A stretch of DNA of 64,000 nucleotides from Acidobacteriota bacterium (GTDB taxonomy: Bacteria > Acidobacteriota > Terriglobia > Acidiferrales > UBA7541). The stretch spans positions 1 to 64,000 of the forward strand of contig QHYU01000137.1 of NCBI GenBank assembly GCA_003224235.1. The letters run 5' to 3'. Below, piece by piece: positions 1 to 11,719 of this stretch. A program made the position numbers and the translations under genes. Each line of letters opens with the position of its first letter. The stretch's first letter is position 1. The notes beneath the pieces were generated by a model. The model worked only from the letters and a program-made list of their open reading frames with translations, did no database searches and was not told the origin of the DNA.

Positions 1-194
1 CGCAACACGTGCGCCACTTCAGTTTCCTTCAGTCGCGAAGCGTCGTACTCGAATGAGATCTGCTTCTTCTCTTTGTCCAAGCGGAACCGCCGCAGCCCGT
101 AAGTGTTGGCAAATTCTCCCAGCGCGCGGAGTTGTTCGGGCTTCAGGGGGGACTGCAACTCGTAGGTGACTTCCACCAGCGTCACGGCCCGCAT
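1..194 (-). CDS. Small hypothetical protein, C-terminus cut by window edge
   Basis: A reading frame opens at the ATG complementary to 192-194 and runs without a stop off the left edge, giving 64 visible residues. The protein starts MRAVTLVEVTYELQSPLKPE and later reads LRRFRLDKEKKQISFEYDAS. The alternation of short hydrophobic and charged stretches looks like a small alpha-beta domain, and the phrase 'RLDKEKKQISFEYDAS' resembles the beta strands of ferredoxin-like, heavy-metal-associated-type folds. No CxxC metal motif is visible in the part present. It is divergent from the CsoR/CopA genes, so a metal link is possible but is inference only. I do not recognise the family. Confidence 0.6.
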   Translation of the reverse strand, partial: MRAVTLVEVTYELQSPLKPEQLRALGEFANTYGLRRFRLDKEKKQISFEYDASRLKETEVAHVL

Positions 195-352
195 TATAGC
201 AGGACGACTCCAGCCTAGACTCCGGTTGCCGCTTTTCCCCTGACGGTTCGGCCCGCCTGCGACCGAGGCGGGCGACACGCGGCGGTAAACTGCGTTTTGC
301 CAGCGGAAGGGCGCCACGCGAAGGGCGCGAAGCGTGGAGAAGCAACCTCGGG

Positions 353-379
353 TTGACATAGGAGGCGGGGGTATATAAT
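353..379 (+). promoter_or_regulatory. Strong sigma70-type promoter for csoR-copA, possible CsoR operator
   Basis: A perfect -35 TTGACA (353-358) is followed after 15 bp by a perfect -10 TATAAT (374-379); TAATAT at 376-381 gives the more usual 17-bp spacing. The -10 lies in an AT-rich core flanked by G tracts (GGGGG 367-371, GGGG 385-388). CsoR-family operators are typically AT cores flanked by G/C tracts, so repressor binding here is plausible but not shown. A GCCCGCCT/AGGCGGGC hairpin (251-273) lies upstream. Confidence 0.65.
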
Positions 380-488
380 ATATAGGGGTGGAGGGTATAT
401 GAGGGCGGGAGGAAACGTAGCGCCCAGCCGAAAACAATCCGACCTCGCTTTGTGCGGCTGCGAGGCCCAAGCGAGAGGGCGCAGGGCG

Positions 489-767
489 GTGGCTGTTGAC
501 CCGGAGATCAAATCTTCCAACCTGAAGCGCTTGCGCCGGATTGAGGGCCAGATCCGGGGATTGCAGAAGATGGTGGCGGAAGACCGCAACTGCGCCGACA
601 TCATCATTCAGGTGTCTTCTGTGCAGGAGGCTTTGCGCGCGGTGGGGCGGGCGCTGATGCGCAACCACTTGCGCCACTGCGCCGCGCAGGCCATCGCCAA
701 GGGCTCGCCGGAGGCGGAGGCCATGTACGACGAACTACTGGCGCTGATCTACAAGCACTCGCGCTGA
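489..767 (+). CDS. csoR: CsoR/RcnR-family metal-sensing repressor
   Basis: This is a DUF156 (CsoR/RcnR) helical DNA-binding repressor, about 92 residues, predicted to release DNA on binding Cu(I). The N-terminal helix carries LKRLRRIEGQIRGLQKMV, the family signature. The Cu(I) ligand set is present as Cys35, His60 and Cys64 (RNCADII and NHLRHC), matching Cys36-His61-Cys65 of Mycobacterium CsoR almost number for number. That fit is the reason for choosing the GTG at 489. An in-frame ATG at 399 would add 30 residues (MRAGGNVAPSRKQSDLALCG...) unlike the family. It precedes the copper ATPase gene by about 80 bp and very likely controls it together with itself. The metal specificity is inferred from the residues and the neighbour. 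Confidence 0.88.
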   Translation: MAVDPEIKSSNLKRLRRIEGQIRGLQKMVAEDRNCADIIIQVSSVQEALRAVGRALMRNHLRHCAAQAIAKGSPEAEAMYDELLALIYKHSR

Positions 768-849
768 CGCCCAGTGACGCCAGCCCGCCGCCGCTTTGCT
801 GTTTGGGAAGGACCGGGAGGCGCTGCTGAGAGGAGCAAACGTAGGCAAC

Positions 850-3363
<2,514 letters not shown>

Positions 3364-3762
3364 CAGCGCACCTCGACTCGACGGCTCGGCCGGGAATGAT
3401 CCTGTCCGGGCGAGGAGTCTTCAGGTAGCGCTGGCGTCCCGGGAGGCGGTCTGCAGGAATGCCTGTCCTACGGAGATGCTGACGCGACTTTGTGCATTCC
3501 ACGGCGTCTAACTGGGCAGGGTGGGGCCCTGTGCAGATGGGAGACTCATTTCGGGGGTCAAAGTGATTCGGGAAGCCTCTGGGCGGAGGCGCGCGCGGAG
3601 AGTGGAAATGCCTTTGCAAGTGAGTGCGTCAAACAGGATGGCAGGCGGACAGGCAAGAGTGCATACGGATCCCAGATGAAGGCAGCTCCCAGCGGGGAAC
3701 AAATTGCCAGGCGGGTTGCGTATATGAGGTTAGGGAAATCAGCCAGGTGACGGTACGGGGGC
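3364..3762. other. 399-bp intergenic region, no supported gene
   Basis: It lies between copA and the MacA-like gene. It contains one copy of a short dispersed palindrome (CAGGAATGCCTGTCCTAC at 3454-3471) that recurs in other spacers of the window. A frame of 86 codons at 3490-3750 has no family resemblance or convincing ribosome binding site. No clear promoter was found for the downstream adaptor gene. Confidence 0.6.
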
Positions 3763-3768
3763 GTGGCC

Positions 3769-4983
3769 ATGACAAATAATGGCAAGAACGGCCGCAAACG
3801 GCGTCGCCGGATCATCCTCGGCATAATCATTCTGTTGGTGTTGATCGGGGCGGGAATCGGCGTCACCGCCGCCCTGCGCCCGAACCATCAAATCGACCCA
3901 GCGAAGCTGGCGACAGTGGAACGCGGCGACATCGCGCGGTCGGTGGTGGCCACAGGCAAGGTCCAGCCGCTCGCGAAAGTCGAAGTCAAGTCCAAGGCCA
4001 GCGGCATCGTGAAGCAGATTTTTGTGGACTATGGAGACCGCGTAAAAGCGGGCCAGGTGCTGGTGGAGCTCGACAAGGAAGCGTTGCGAGCGAGCGTGCG
4101 CGAAGCGCGCGCCACACTCCAGGCCACTCAGGCTGCGCAGGAGGCTGCGGAGGCTACGTACGAGCGTAACGTGGTGGAAGCCGAAGGGCCCGACATGCCC
4201 TTTCTAAAAGCCAGCATGGGGCGCGCGCACCAGCTTCACAAAGATGGTTTGATTGCCCAGTCCGTGCTGGAAGACGCGGAGAAGGCCTATCAGATGGGGC
4301 TGAACAAGCAGATGACCGCGCTGCGCAACACGGCTGTTTCGCGCGCCGAAGTGGCCCGCGCCAAGGCCCAGGTGGCGCAGGCGCAGGCGACTTTGGAGCG
4401 CGTCGAAGAAGACTTGCGCAACTCCACCATCGCCAGCCCGATTAACGGGCTGGTTCTTTCCCGCGATGTACAGGTGGGAGACGCGGTCAGCTCGATCCTG
4501 GTGCTCGGCTCGCAGGCCTCCCTGATCATGACTCTGGGCGACGTCAGCGACGTTTATGTGCTCGGCAAGGTAGATGAGGCCGATATCGGAAAGGTGTATC
4601 TGGACCAGCCGGCGCGCATCGTTGTCGAATCGTTCAAGGATAAAAAGTACGAGGGCAAGGTCACCAAAATCTCGCCGCTAGGCAAGGAGAAGGACAACGT
4701 CACCACCTTCGAGGTGCGCGTCTCGATCCACAACCCTTCTTTCGAACTCAAGGCCAACATGAGCGCTAACGCCGAGATTATTCTCGAGGAGAAAAAAGGC
4801 GTGCTGCTGATTCCCGAGGCGGCGGTCATCTATGACAAGGATCGCAACGCCTCAGTCGAGATGCCTGACCCAAAGGGGGAAAAGGGCCGGCGCAAGGTAA
4901 CCGTCAAGCTCGGCATCAGTAACGGCGTGAAGACCGAGCTGGTCTCGGGCCTCAACGAGAAGCAGAAAGTCATCTTGCAGTGA
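3769..4983 (+). CDS. MacA/HlyD-type periplasmic efflux adaptor
   Basis: A membrane-fusion adaptor of about 404 residues. A basic N-terminus (GRKRRRR) is followed by one membrane anchor (IILGIIILLVLIGAGIGVTAAL), then the first half of a biotinyl-lipoyl-like domain (VKSKASGIVKQIFVDYGDRVKAGQVLVEL). An alpha-hairpin with Ala/Gln-rich coiled coil follows, then the second lipoyl half (STIASPINGLVLSRDVQVGDAV) and beta-barrel and membrane-proximal domains. Family members link an inner-membrane transporter to an outer-membrane channel. ATG 3769 is preferred over GTG 3763 because GGGGG (3757-3761) is then well spaced. Two MacB-type permeases follow, so it is probably the adaptor of that system. No ATPase or TolC gene is present here. 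Confidence 0.9.
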   Translation: MTNNGKNGRKRRRRIILGIIILLVLIGAGIGVTAALRPNHQIDPAKLATVERGDIARSVVATGKVQPLAKVEVKSKASGIVKQIFVDYGDRVKAGQVLVELDKEALRASVREARATLQATQAAQEAAEATYERNVVEAEGPDMPFLKASMGRAHQLHKDGLIAQSVLEDAEKAYQMGLNKQMTALRNTAVSRAEVARAKAQVAQAQATLERVEEDLRNSTIASPINGLVLSRDVQVGDAVSSILVLGSQASLIMTLGDVSDVYVLGKVDEADIGKVYLDQPARIVVESFKDKKYEGKVTKISPLGKEKDNVTTFEVRVSIHNPSFELKANMSANAEIILEEKKGVLLIPEAAVIYDKDRNASVEMPDPKGEKGRRKVTVKLGISNGVKTELVSGLNEKQKVILQ

Positions 4984-5052
4984 AGAAGCGGGCCGCTCGC
5001 GGTGGCGGCTAAAAGGTGCGGTCTGACGCGCTAAGCCCAAGGGATTTGCTCC

Positions 5053-6312
5053 ATGGTATTTCGCGATCTATTTGCCGATACGGTGCGCACGCTCTGGTCG
5101 CATAAACTGCGCACCTTTCTCTCCATGTTCGGCATCGCTTGGGGAATCGTATCCATCACTCTGATGGTAGCGGCGGGCGAGGGCCTGCGGGTGGGTCTCC
5201 AGAAGCAGGGGGAATTGTTCGGCAAGGACATCATGATCGTCTTCGCCGGGCGCACCAGCCTGCAAGCGGGCGGAATGCGATCCGGCCGCCGGGTGATTTG
5301 GCTCGATCGCGATGCGGTGGCCGTCCAGCAGGAAGCCACCGCGTGCAAGTATGTGATGCCCGAGCTGGGCAATAACTCCCCGGTGCGCAGTCTCTATAAC
5401 AGCGGCAACATCCTAATCACCGGCTCGCTGCCCCCTTTTGCGGAAGTGCGCACGCTTCCCGTGGCCGAAGGGCGTTTCTACGACTGGCAGGACGAAGCGG
5501 AGGGCCGCCGCGTAGTCTTCCTGGGGAGCGACACCAAAAAGCAGCTCTTCGGCACGCGCAATGCTCTCGGCGAAACCATCGAAATCCGGGGCATCCCTTA
5601 CGTCGTCATCGGGGTGATGCGCGAGAAGGAGCAGAGTTCCAGCTACGACGGCTTCGACGTGCGTAAAGTCTTCATTCCCTTCAGCTCCATGATGCGTGAC
5701 CTCCCCAATGCGCCGCCCAAACCGGCCAATAGCGTAGACCGCCTACTGGTGGTCCCAAAATCCTGGGAAGAGCATGAGGCCTGCAAGCTACAGGTGCGGC
5801 GGACGCTTGCCCGCCTGCACGATTTCGATCCCCGCGACAAAGAGGCGGCCGGCATCTGGGACACGGTGCTAGAAGCCAAGGCCAACGAGATGATCGTGGG
5901 CGGGATGAAGTATTTTCTCGGCGCCGTCGGCGTTACTACGCTGTTTCTTGGCGGCATCGGGGTGATGAACGTCATGCTGGTGGCTGTGCGCGAGCGCACC
6001 CGTGAGATCGGGGTCCGCAAGGCCGTCGGCGCCACACGCCGCGCCATCCTCGGTCAATTTTTCGTGGAGACTCTAATCGTCGTGTTTTTGAGCGGCGGGG
6101 TGGGCATGGGCATTGGCTATGGGTTCTGCGCCCTGGTCAACAACATCATTCCCATGCCGCCGTTTTTCGCCGGCCTCCTGGCCGACTGGAAGACCGGGCT
6201 GCTGGTTTCTGTCCTGCTAGGCAGTGTGGCGATTCTGTCGGCGATGTATCCGGCCCAGCGGGCCGCCGCGGTCGATCCGATCGAAGCGCTTCGCTACGAG
6301 GCGGGAGGATAG
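5053..6312 (+). CDS. MacB-type ABC transporter permease without ATPase domain (pair 1, first)
   Basis: A 419-residue MacB/FtsX-type permease. The first membrane helix lies in KLRTFLSMFGIAWGIVSITL, followed by a large periplasmic MacB_PCD domain (about residues 45-260) and three C-terminal helices beginning near YFLGAVGVTTLFLGGIGVMNV. The FtsX signature REIGVRKAVGATRR is clear. The protein ends in VDPIEALRYE. There are no Walker motifs, so it needs an ATPase from elsewhere. It lies 69 bp after the MacA-like adaptor and 35 bp before a second permease, so the three are probably one operon. AAGGGA upstream of the ATG supports the start. The substrate cannot be told. Confidence 0.9.
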   Translation: MVFRDLFADTVRTLWSHKLRTFLSMFGIAWGIVSITLMVAAGEGLRVGLQKQGELFGKDIMIVFAGRTSLQAGGMRSGRRVIWLDRDAVAVQQEATACKYVMPELGNNSPVRSLYNSGNILITGSLPPFAEVRTLPVAEGRFYDWQDEAEGRRVVFLGSDTKKQLFGTRNALGETIEIRGIPYVVIGVMREKEQSSSYDGFDVRKVFIPFSSMMRDLPNAPPKPANSVDRLLVVPKSWEEHEACKLQVRRTLARLHDFDPRDKEAAGIWDTVLEAKANEMIVGGMKYFLGAVGVTTLFLGGIGVMNVMLVAVRERTREIGVRKAVGATRRAILGQFFVETLIVVFLSGGVGMGIGYGFCALVNNIIPMPPFFAGLLADWKTGLLVSVLLGSVAILSAMYPAQRAAAVDPIEALRYEAGG

Positions 6313-6347
6313 TTGTCAGTTGTCAGCAGGGAGTAGGTAGTTGAGAG

Positions 6348-7601
6348 ATGTTTAGAGAAATTCTTCGACAAGCGTACGATGCATTGCGGCGCAACAAGGT
6401 GCGCAGCTTCCTGACCATGCTGGGCATCGTCTGGGGCATCGTGTCGGTCACGATCCTGATTGCCTACGGCTCTTCGTTTCGCAGCGTCCTGGTCTATTCG
6501 TTCGAGGTCTTCGGCAAAGGCGCGGTGGTTTGCTGGCCGGGCACCACCAGCGAGCAAGCGGGCGGCGAACGCGCCGGCAAGCCGGTGCGCTTTGAAAAGG
6601 AGGACCTCGAAGCGGTCCTGCAGGAGGTGCCGATCGTCCGGCAGGCGTGTCGCGAAACCGTGCGATTCCTGGGGATTTCTCATGACGCCGGTTTTGCCAA
6701 CACGGCAATCCGCGGCGTCTGCCCCGAATATGGCGAGATGCGAAGTGAAGTTCCCAGCCAAGGCAGGTGGATAACTCCTGAAGATCAGGTCGAACGCCGC
6801 CGCGTGGTCTTTCTCGGCGCGCGCCTGCGCGAGAAGCTGTTCGGCGGACATCCCCCGGTCGGCGAGACTGTACAGATCAATGGCATGCGCTTCACCGTGA
6901 TTGGGGCGATGGATCGCAAGTTTCAGGACAGCAATTATTTCACCAGCGACGACGAGTCCGCCTTTATTCCCTACAGTGCCGCGGGTGATCTCTGGAACAC
7001 GCGCTACGCCAGCGTGCTGGTGTTTGTCCCGGTAGCCCCGCGCTTCGAAAAGCAGGCCATGGACGCGGTGCGCGCGACGATCGCCAAGCGCCAGCGCTTC
7101 TCGCCTACCGACAAGCGCGCCATTCAGATGTTTGGCCGCGAGGAGTTCCGCCCCGTCATCGACGGCATCACCATCGGACTGGAGGTGCTGCTGATGTTTA
7201 TCGGCGCGCTCACGCTTGGCATCGGCGGCGTGGGAGTGATGAACATCATGCTGGTGTCGGTGGACGAGCGCATCCGCGAGATTGGGCTGCGCCGCGCCCT
7301 GGGCGCGCGACGCCACCACATCCGCATGCAGTTCCTGGCCGAAGCCCTGGTGCTGACGCTGCTGGGCGGCCTGATCGGGATCGCACTGGCCCAGGGGATT
7401 GCTGCGGCCGTTGGCACGCTGCCGTTCCTGGGGCCCGCCTACGAAGACACGTCCGGCAAGGTGGACATCCACTTGAATATTTCCCTTGCTACCGTTGGGC
7501 TTTCGACCGGCATCCTGGTTCTGGTCGGTGTGCTGAGCGGGCTGGTGCCGGCCATTCGCGCTGCGCGGTTGCACCCAGTCGAAGCACTGCGGTACGAATG
7601 A
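6348..7601 (+). CDS. MacB-type ABC transporter permease without ATPase domain (pair 1, second)
   Basis: A 417-residue permease with the same layout as its upstream neighbour: an N-terminal helix (KVRSFLTMLGIVWGIVSVTIL), a periplasmic MacB_PCD domain and three C-terminal helices around LEVLLMFIGALTLGIGGVGVMN. The signature REIGLRRALGARRHH is present and the C-terminus is HPVEALRYE. Spacer 6313-6347 is a degenerate GTCAG-type repeat (TTGTCAGTTGTCAGC), so the ribosome binding site is weak (GAGAG). The two permeases probably form a heterodimer, as their unequal periplasmic domains suggest. No ATP-binding subunit is encoded nearby. Confidence 0.9.
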   Translation: MFREILRQAYDALRRNKVRSFLTMLGIVWGIVSVTILIAYGSSFRSVLVYSFEVFGKGAVVCWPGTTSEQAGGERAGKPVRFEKEDLEAVLQEVPIVRQACRETVRFLGISHDAGFANTAIRGVCPEYGEMRSEVPSQGRWITPEDQVERRRVVFLGARLREKLFGGHPPVGETVQINGMRFTVIGAMDRKFQDSNYFTSDDESAFIPYSAAGDLWNTRYASVLVFVPVAPRFEKQAMDAVRATIAKRQRFSPTDKRAIQMFGREEFRPVIDGITIGLEVLLMFIGALTLGIGGVGVMNIMLVSVDERIREIGLRRALGARRHHIRMQFLAEALVLTLLGGLIGIALAQGIAAAVGTLPFLGPAYEDTSGKVDIHLNISLATVGLSTGILVLVGVLSGLVPAIRAARLHPVEALRYE

Positions 7602-7760
7602 GGGAAGCTGTGCTTTTTCCCCATCCAGGTGTCCCACGTCCCAGAAGCGCCGAGCTTTCCTATTCGCTTATAGCGCCCTGTCTAGCCGGTGAGTCCCCAG
7701 AGAGATTCGTCGCCCCGCCGCGGTCGGAATGAGGAAAATGCCATAGTTGTAGCTTGTCTC

Positions 7761-8270
7761 CTACGTGGGTGGGCTGTCGCCGGCCTCAAAAGCCTCGAAT
7801 TCTTTCTCCCACTCCGAGCCGAGGCGGCTTTGCAGCAGCCGCACACAACGATTCCATCGCAGGATGGCGTCGTCGTTGTCCGGCGGGCGGATCTTCTCGG
7901 CCTCCGCGAAGTAGTGCATCGCTTTCTCAAAAAGCACCAGGAGGGTGTGAGGTAGGTGGCCGGCTCGGAGCTGCGCCTTGGCGCGGCGTTCGTGCAGCAG
8001 GCCGGTGTAGTAAAGTCGTTCGTACGGATCAGTAAGGCTGTCAAAAATTTTCTCGACCTCGGCGTAGCGGTCCCCAGATCCTCCCGTGAACTGATCGGTC
8101 AGAGCGAGGCCGAGCAGGCGCAGGCCCAACTGGTTTTGGGGATCGACCGCCAGGATATCGCGGCAGATCGACTCCGCCTCTTCCGGCTCATTCAGCGAGC
8201 GATAGAGCTCGACCTTCGAGATGGCCTCGGGGATGCCGCTCTTGGAAATGGGTTTCAGCTTAAAATCCAC
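7761..8270 (-). CDS. TPR-like hypothetical protein
   Basis: A 169-residue soluble protein with helical TPR-like segments: AISKVELYRSLNEPEEAESICRDIL (about 18-42) and a later AMHYFAEAEKIRPPDNDDAILRWNRCVRLL. There is no signal peptide or membrane helix. It begins with GTG (8268-8270) behind a near-perfect AAGGAGG ribosome site, which decides the start. It lies 29 bp downstream of frdD on the same strand, so it may be the last gene of the fumarate reductase transcript. A role in assembly of that complex is possible but unsupported. Confidence 0.75.
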   Translation of the reverse strand: MDFKLKPISKSGIPEAISKVELYRSLNEPEEAESICRDILAVDPQNQLGLRLLGLALTDQFTGGSGDRYAEVEKIFDSLTDPYERLYYTGLLHERRAKAQLRAGHLPHTLLVLFEKAMHYFAEAEKIRPPDNDDAILRWNRCVRLLQSRLGSEWEKEFEAFEAGDSPPT

Positions 8271-8299
8271 AGGGCCTCCTTAGGCCTTTTACCTTTGCC

Positions 8300-8653
8300 C
8301 TATCGCAAGCCCCAGAGCAGGTAGCCGGCAGCAGCCGTGCCGGCCAGCGCGCCGCCGTAGCAGAAGACCGTGATGACCTCGTTGAGGTGTTTGATCTGCA
8401 GCCCGTCGTAGAGCGTGTAACGGAAGCGATGCGCCCAATGGAAAAGCGAGAACGAGCAGAGCACGAACAAGTAGATGCGCGCCAGGGGATGCGAGGCCAG
8501 GGCGCGGAGCGATTCGTAGCCGGGGGGCGTCAGCCAACCCAGCGGGAAGGCCAGGCCGAACAGGAAGAGATGGACGGGAATCAAAAGCGCGGCGACGACA
8601 CCGCCTGCGCTGAACAGTCCCCACAAGAACGGCTCAATCGGTTTCTTCGCCAT
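8300..8653 (-). CDS. frdD: Fumarate reductase membrane subunit D
   Basis: A 117-residue membrane anchor with three hydrophobic segments: the VVAALLIPVHLFLFGLAFPL region, IYLFVLCSFSLFHWAHRFRY, and a C-terminal VFCYGGALAGTAAAGYLLWG. Length, helix count and the FHWAHRFRYTLYDG stretch match FrdD of quinol:fumarate reductases. It starts at an ATG directly after the frdC stop codon (TAAATG), with AGGAG five bases upstream inside frdC, so translation is probably coupled. With FrdC it anchors the FrdAB head and carries the quinone site. Confidence 0.88.
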   Translation of the reverse strand: MAKKPIEPFLWGLFSAGGVVAALLIPVHLFLFGLAFPLGWLTPPGYESLRALASHPLARIYLFVLCSFSLFHWAHRFRYTLYDGLQIKHLNEVITVFCYGGALAGTAAAGYLLWGLR

Positions 8654-9085
8654 TTAGCTCCTCAAGATGAGCCAAGCCACCGCAGCCGAAATCACCAGCC
8701 ACGCGGCATAGTTCGAGCCCGCGATCAAAAACTCTGGAACCCGCTTGCCGCGCAGGCGCACGACGATCGCCCGCGGCGCGAGGTTGAACCAGGTGACGGT
8801 GTGAAACAGCACAAAGAGAAAACTGATCGCATTCAGCGTGAGGAACACGGGGTGGGTCATCCATCGCTGGAAATCAGCGTAGGCCTGCGGTCCATCGCTC
8901 AGGGCGTGGACCTGCACCAGAGTGAGAGTCACAAAATAGGCGACAGGGACGCTGCTGAGCTCGCGCAGGACAAATTTCAGGTAGCGCCACTTCCACAGCC
9001 ACCAGTAGGTGGAAACGCGCTCGCGGTACCACCTCGGATGGTAGGCGGTGTGGCTCGGTGTGCCGCTCAATCCGCCAGGCTTCAC
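8654..9085 (-). CDS. frdC: Fumarate reductase membrane subunit C
   Basis: A 143-residue membrane anchor with three helices: [38 protein letters not shown], and the C-terminal [15 protein letters not shown]. FrdC-like features are [23 protein letters not shown] near the start and [12 protein letters not shown]. The GTG at 9083-9085 overlaps the frdB stop codon (GTGA), which indicates translational coupling and fits the conserved N-terminus. A longer upstream frame exists but lies wholly inside frdB. No bis-histidine haem pattern is obvious, consistent with the haem-free FrdCD type. Confidence 0.88.
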   Translation of the reverse strand: MKPGGLSGTPSHTAYHPRWYRERVSTYWWLWKWRYLKFVLRELSSVPVAYFVTLTLVQVHALSDGPQAYADFQRWMTHPVFLTLNAISFLFVLFHTVTWFNLAPRAIVVRLRGKRVPEFLIAGSNYAAWLVISAAVAWLILRS

Positions 9086-9825
9086 TTGGCACCCCAGGGC
9101 ATCAGCAGCGATTTGAACCATTCCTTTGCTGCCGTAAGCTTGTACTGCTGGATGGCGCCCGCAGGGTCCACGTGCTTGGGGCAGACGCGCGTGCATTCGC
9201 CGACGAAGGTGCAGCCCCAGATGCCCGCGTGCTGCGAGAGAATGCCCATGCGCTCCTCGGCTCCCTGGTCGCGCGAGTCGAGGTTGTAGCGTTGCGCCAG
9301 GGCAATAGCCGCAGGGCCGCTGAAGAGCGGATCAAGGCCGTAGACGGGGCAGGCGGCATAGCACAGCATGCAGTTGATGCACATGCTGAACTGCTTGTAG
9401 GTGTCGAGCTGCTCCGGTGTCTGCAGGTATTCGCCTTCGCTCAGCGGCTTTTCCTCCTCGCGGATGATCCAGGGCTTCACGCTTCTCAGCTTGGCCATGA
9501 AATCGGTCATCTCGATAATCAGGTCGCGCACCACGGGGAAGTAGCGCAGCGGCTCGACGCGCACCGGGCCCGGGGCGTACTTGGAGAGGAAGGTGGCGCA
9601 GGTCAGCTTGGGTTCGCCGTTAACCATCATCCCGCAGCTCCCGCAGATGCCCATGCGGCACGACCAGCGGTACGAGAGCGACCCGTCGAGGTTGTCCTTG
9701 ATATAGTTCAGGGCATCCAGCACCACCCAGTCCTTGCGATAGGGCACTTCGAAGCTCTGCGACGTGGGCGCCTGGTGGCGTTCCGGCGCGTAGCGCGTCA
9801 CTTCGAGCTTGATCGTTTCCGCCAT
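9082..9825 (-). CDS. frdB: Fumarate reductase/succinate dehydrogenase iron-sulfur subunit
   Basis: A 247-residue electron-transfer subunit carrying [2Fe-2S], [4Fe-4S] and [3Fe-4S] centres. The N-terminal plant-type ferredoxin domain shows [16 protein letters not shown]. The C-terminal domain shows [12 protein letters not shown] and later [17 protein letters not shown]. It passes electrons between the membrane quinol site and the FrdA flavin. It starts 6 bp after frdA and overlaps frdC by 4 bp, in the order frdA-frdB-frdC-frdD. Confidence 0.95.
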   Translation of the reverse strand: MAETIKLEVTRYAPERHQAPTSQSFEVPYRKDWVVLDALNYIKDNLDGSLSYRWSCRMGICGSCGMMVNGEPKLTCATFLSKYAPGPVRVEPLRYFPVVRDLIIEMTDFMAKLRSVKPWIIREEEKPLSEGEYLQTPEQLDTYKQFSMCINCMLCYAACPVYGLDPLFSGPAAIALAQRYNLDSRDQGAEERMGILSQHAGIWGCTFVGECTRVCPKHVDPAGAIQQYKLTAAKEWFKSLLMPWGAK

Positions 9826-9831
9826 GTCTGG

Positions 9832-11604
9832 CTACCCTCCCTTTGCCTGCGCGGCCTGTGCCGGCTGGCCGTAAACTCGCTCGCCAGGCGGCCAGCGGGT
9901 GATTGTCACCGGGAGGTAGTCGCCGTGGGTCGAGCCGTCTGCGTTTCGATAGATCAAAGTATGCGCCAGAAATTTTTCATCATCGCGCTTCGGGTAATCC
10001 GTTCGCTGGTGGGCGCCGCGGGACTCCGTGCGGTGGAGCGCGCTCTGGACGATGGCTTCGCCGACGTCGAGCATGAAGCCCAGCTCGACTGCAGCGGTTA
10101 ATTCCGTGTTGAACGTGCGGCTGCGGTCGTCGAGGGTGATGCTCGGAAATCGCTCCTGAAGCTCGCGAAGTTTTGCGGCGGCCTCAGCCAGCGAGGAGTG
10201 TGTGCGGTAAATCCCCGCGCCATTCTCCATGGCCTTCTGCATCTCTTCCCGCAGGGTGGCAATGCGCTCGCGCCCGCCGGTCTTTTCCAGGAACTGAGCC
10301 TCCACTCTTTTCGTCTCATCGAGGGCCTGCGAGAGGATGATGCCGTTCGATTCCTTCTGCGTGGAGGCAAACTCAGCGGCGGCGCGACCGGCGCGCGCCC
10401 CGAAAACAAGGAGCTCGGGCAGGGAATTTGATCCCAAGCGGTTCGCGCCATTAATGCTGACGCAGGCCACCTCGCCTGCGGCATATAAACCTGCCAGCGG
10501 CGTGGCGCCATGAATGTTGGTGCTGACGCCGCCCATCATGTAGTGGACCACCGGGCGGACCGGAATCAGCTCTTTGACGGGATCAATGTTCTGGTACTTC
10601 AAGCACAGCTCCCGGACGAATGGCAGCTTCGTGTTGATCAACTTCTCGCCGAGGTGCCTCACATCCAGATGGACGACATCTCCGTACGGCCCTTTAATCG
10701 TGCGGCCTTTTTCCATTTCCTTGACAAAAGCCTGGCAGAGACGGTCGCGCGGGCCCAGTTCCATCGAGCGCAGCACCGGTTTGGGTTGGGGCGTCCCGAG
10801 GTTGTAATCTTGCAGGTAGCGATAACCGTCCTTGTTGAGCATGTAGCCGCCCTCGGCGCGCGCAGCCTCGGTAATCAGAATGCCGGTAAAGGGCAGCCCG
10901 GTGGGATGGTACTGAACGAACTCCATATCCTTCAGGGGCGCGCCGGCGCGATAGGCCAGCGCCATGCCGTCTCCATTCTTGATGTTGGCGTTGGTGGTGA
11001 ACGGGAACACGCGGCCGCAGCCGCCGGTGCAGAGGATCACGGCCTTGGCCGTGATCGCCTGAATCTTTCCCGACATGATTTCAATGGCCACCACGCCTTG
11101 CACGCGGTTGTCATCGACAAGCAGCTTGGTGACGAACCATTCGTCGTACCGGGCGATGGCGGTGTACTTGAGCGTGGTCTGAAACAGGGTATGCAACATA
11201 TGGAAGCCGGTCTTGTCCGCGGCGAACCACGTGCGCTCTTTCTTCATTCCGCCGAACGCGCGGACGGCGATGTGTCCGTCCGGATCGCGGCTCCAGGGAC
11301 AGCCCCAGTGCTCTAGCCGCAGCAGCTCTTCGGGGGCTTCCTGCACGAAGGCTTCCACGGCATCCTGATCGCACAGCCAGTCCCCACCGGAAATCGTGTC
11401 GTAGGCATGATCGTCCAGGGTGTCGCCGGTTTTGATTACCGCAGCAGCGCCGCCCTCGGCGGAAACGGTGTGGCTGCGCATCGGGTAAACCTTGGAGATC
11501 ACAGCGACATTGAGGCGGGGATTCACCTCCGCGACAGCAATCGCGGCGCGGAGACCGGCCCCGCCGCCACCGATGATGAGAACGTCGTGGGAAGAAATGT
11601 CCAT
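9832..11604 (-). CDS. frdA: Fumarate reductase/succinate dehydrogenase flavoprotein subunit
   Basis: A 590-residue catalytic subunit interconverting fumarate and succinate. The dinucleotide-binding motif is at the N-terminus ([17 protein letters not shown]). The covalent FAD His is in [13 protein letters not shown]. The active-site region has FVQYHPTG, and the capping/Arg region [13 protein letters not shown]. Length matches E. coli FrdA (about 600). The four-subunit A-B-C-D order and separate small anchors point to a quinol:fumarate reductase rather than a haem-type SdhCDAB. The direction used in vivo is not determined by sequence. Confidence 0.94.
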   Translation of the reverse strand: MDISSHDVLIIGGGGAGLRAAIAVAEVNPRLNVAVISKVYPMRSHTVSAEGGAAAVIKTGDTLDDHAYDTISGGDWLCDQDAVEAFVQEAPEELLRLEHWGCPWSRDPDGHIAVRAFGGMKKERTWFAADKTGFHMLHTLFQTTLKYTAIARYDEWFVTKLLVDDNRVQGVVAIEIMSGKIQAITAKAVILCTGGCGRVFPFTTNANIKNGDGMALAYRAGAPLKDMEFVQYHPTGLPFTGILITEAARAEGGYMLNKDGYRYLQDYNLGTPQPKPVLRSMELGPRDRLCQAFVKEMEKGRTIKGPYGDVVHLDVRHLGEKLINTKLPFVRELCLKYQNIDPVKELIPVRPVVHYMMGGVSTNIHGATPLAGLYAAGEVACVSINGANRLGSNSLPELLVFGARAGRAAAEFASTQKESNGIILSQALDETKRVEAQFLEKTGGRERIATLREEMQKAMENGAGIYRTHSSLAEAAAKLRELQERFPSITLDDRSRTFNTELTAAVELGFMLDVGEAIVQSALHRTESRGAHQRTDYPKRDDEKFLAHTLIYRNADGSTHGDYLPVTITRWPPGERVYGQPAQAAQAKGG

Positions 11605-11690
11605 TATTTTGCCTCATCCGGTTCGGCCGGAATCGAGCCCGACGAACTCATCTTGGCCACCCTGGGGAGAGAAATTCCATTCGGGCGCGT

Positions 11691-11719
11691 ATCTTAGGCC
11701 GCCGCCGCAGGCAAGTCAA
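11691..11719 (-). promoter_or_regulatory. Sigma70-like promoter for the frdABCD operon
   Basis: On the minus strand TTGACT (complement of 11714-11719), a 17-bp spacer and TAAGAT (complement of 11691-11696) form a good promoter. It gives a leader of about 80 bases before the frdA ATG. No FNR-like TTGAT-N4-ATCAA box was recognised beside it. Confidence 0.55.

Noticed and set aside
399..488. ATG at 399 as the csoR start
   Set aside because: The added 30 residues do not resemble CsoR proteins, and numbering from GTG 489 reproduces the known Cys-His-Cys positions. It is kept as an open alternative in the findings.
3490..3750. An 86-codon frame before the MacA-like gene
   Set aside because: No recognisable domain or convincing ribosome site, and unusual composition.
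6294..7637. A 447-codon minus-strand frame opposite a permease
   Set aside because: His/Arg/Gln-rich shadow of the FtsX-type permease gene.
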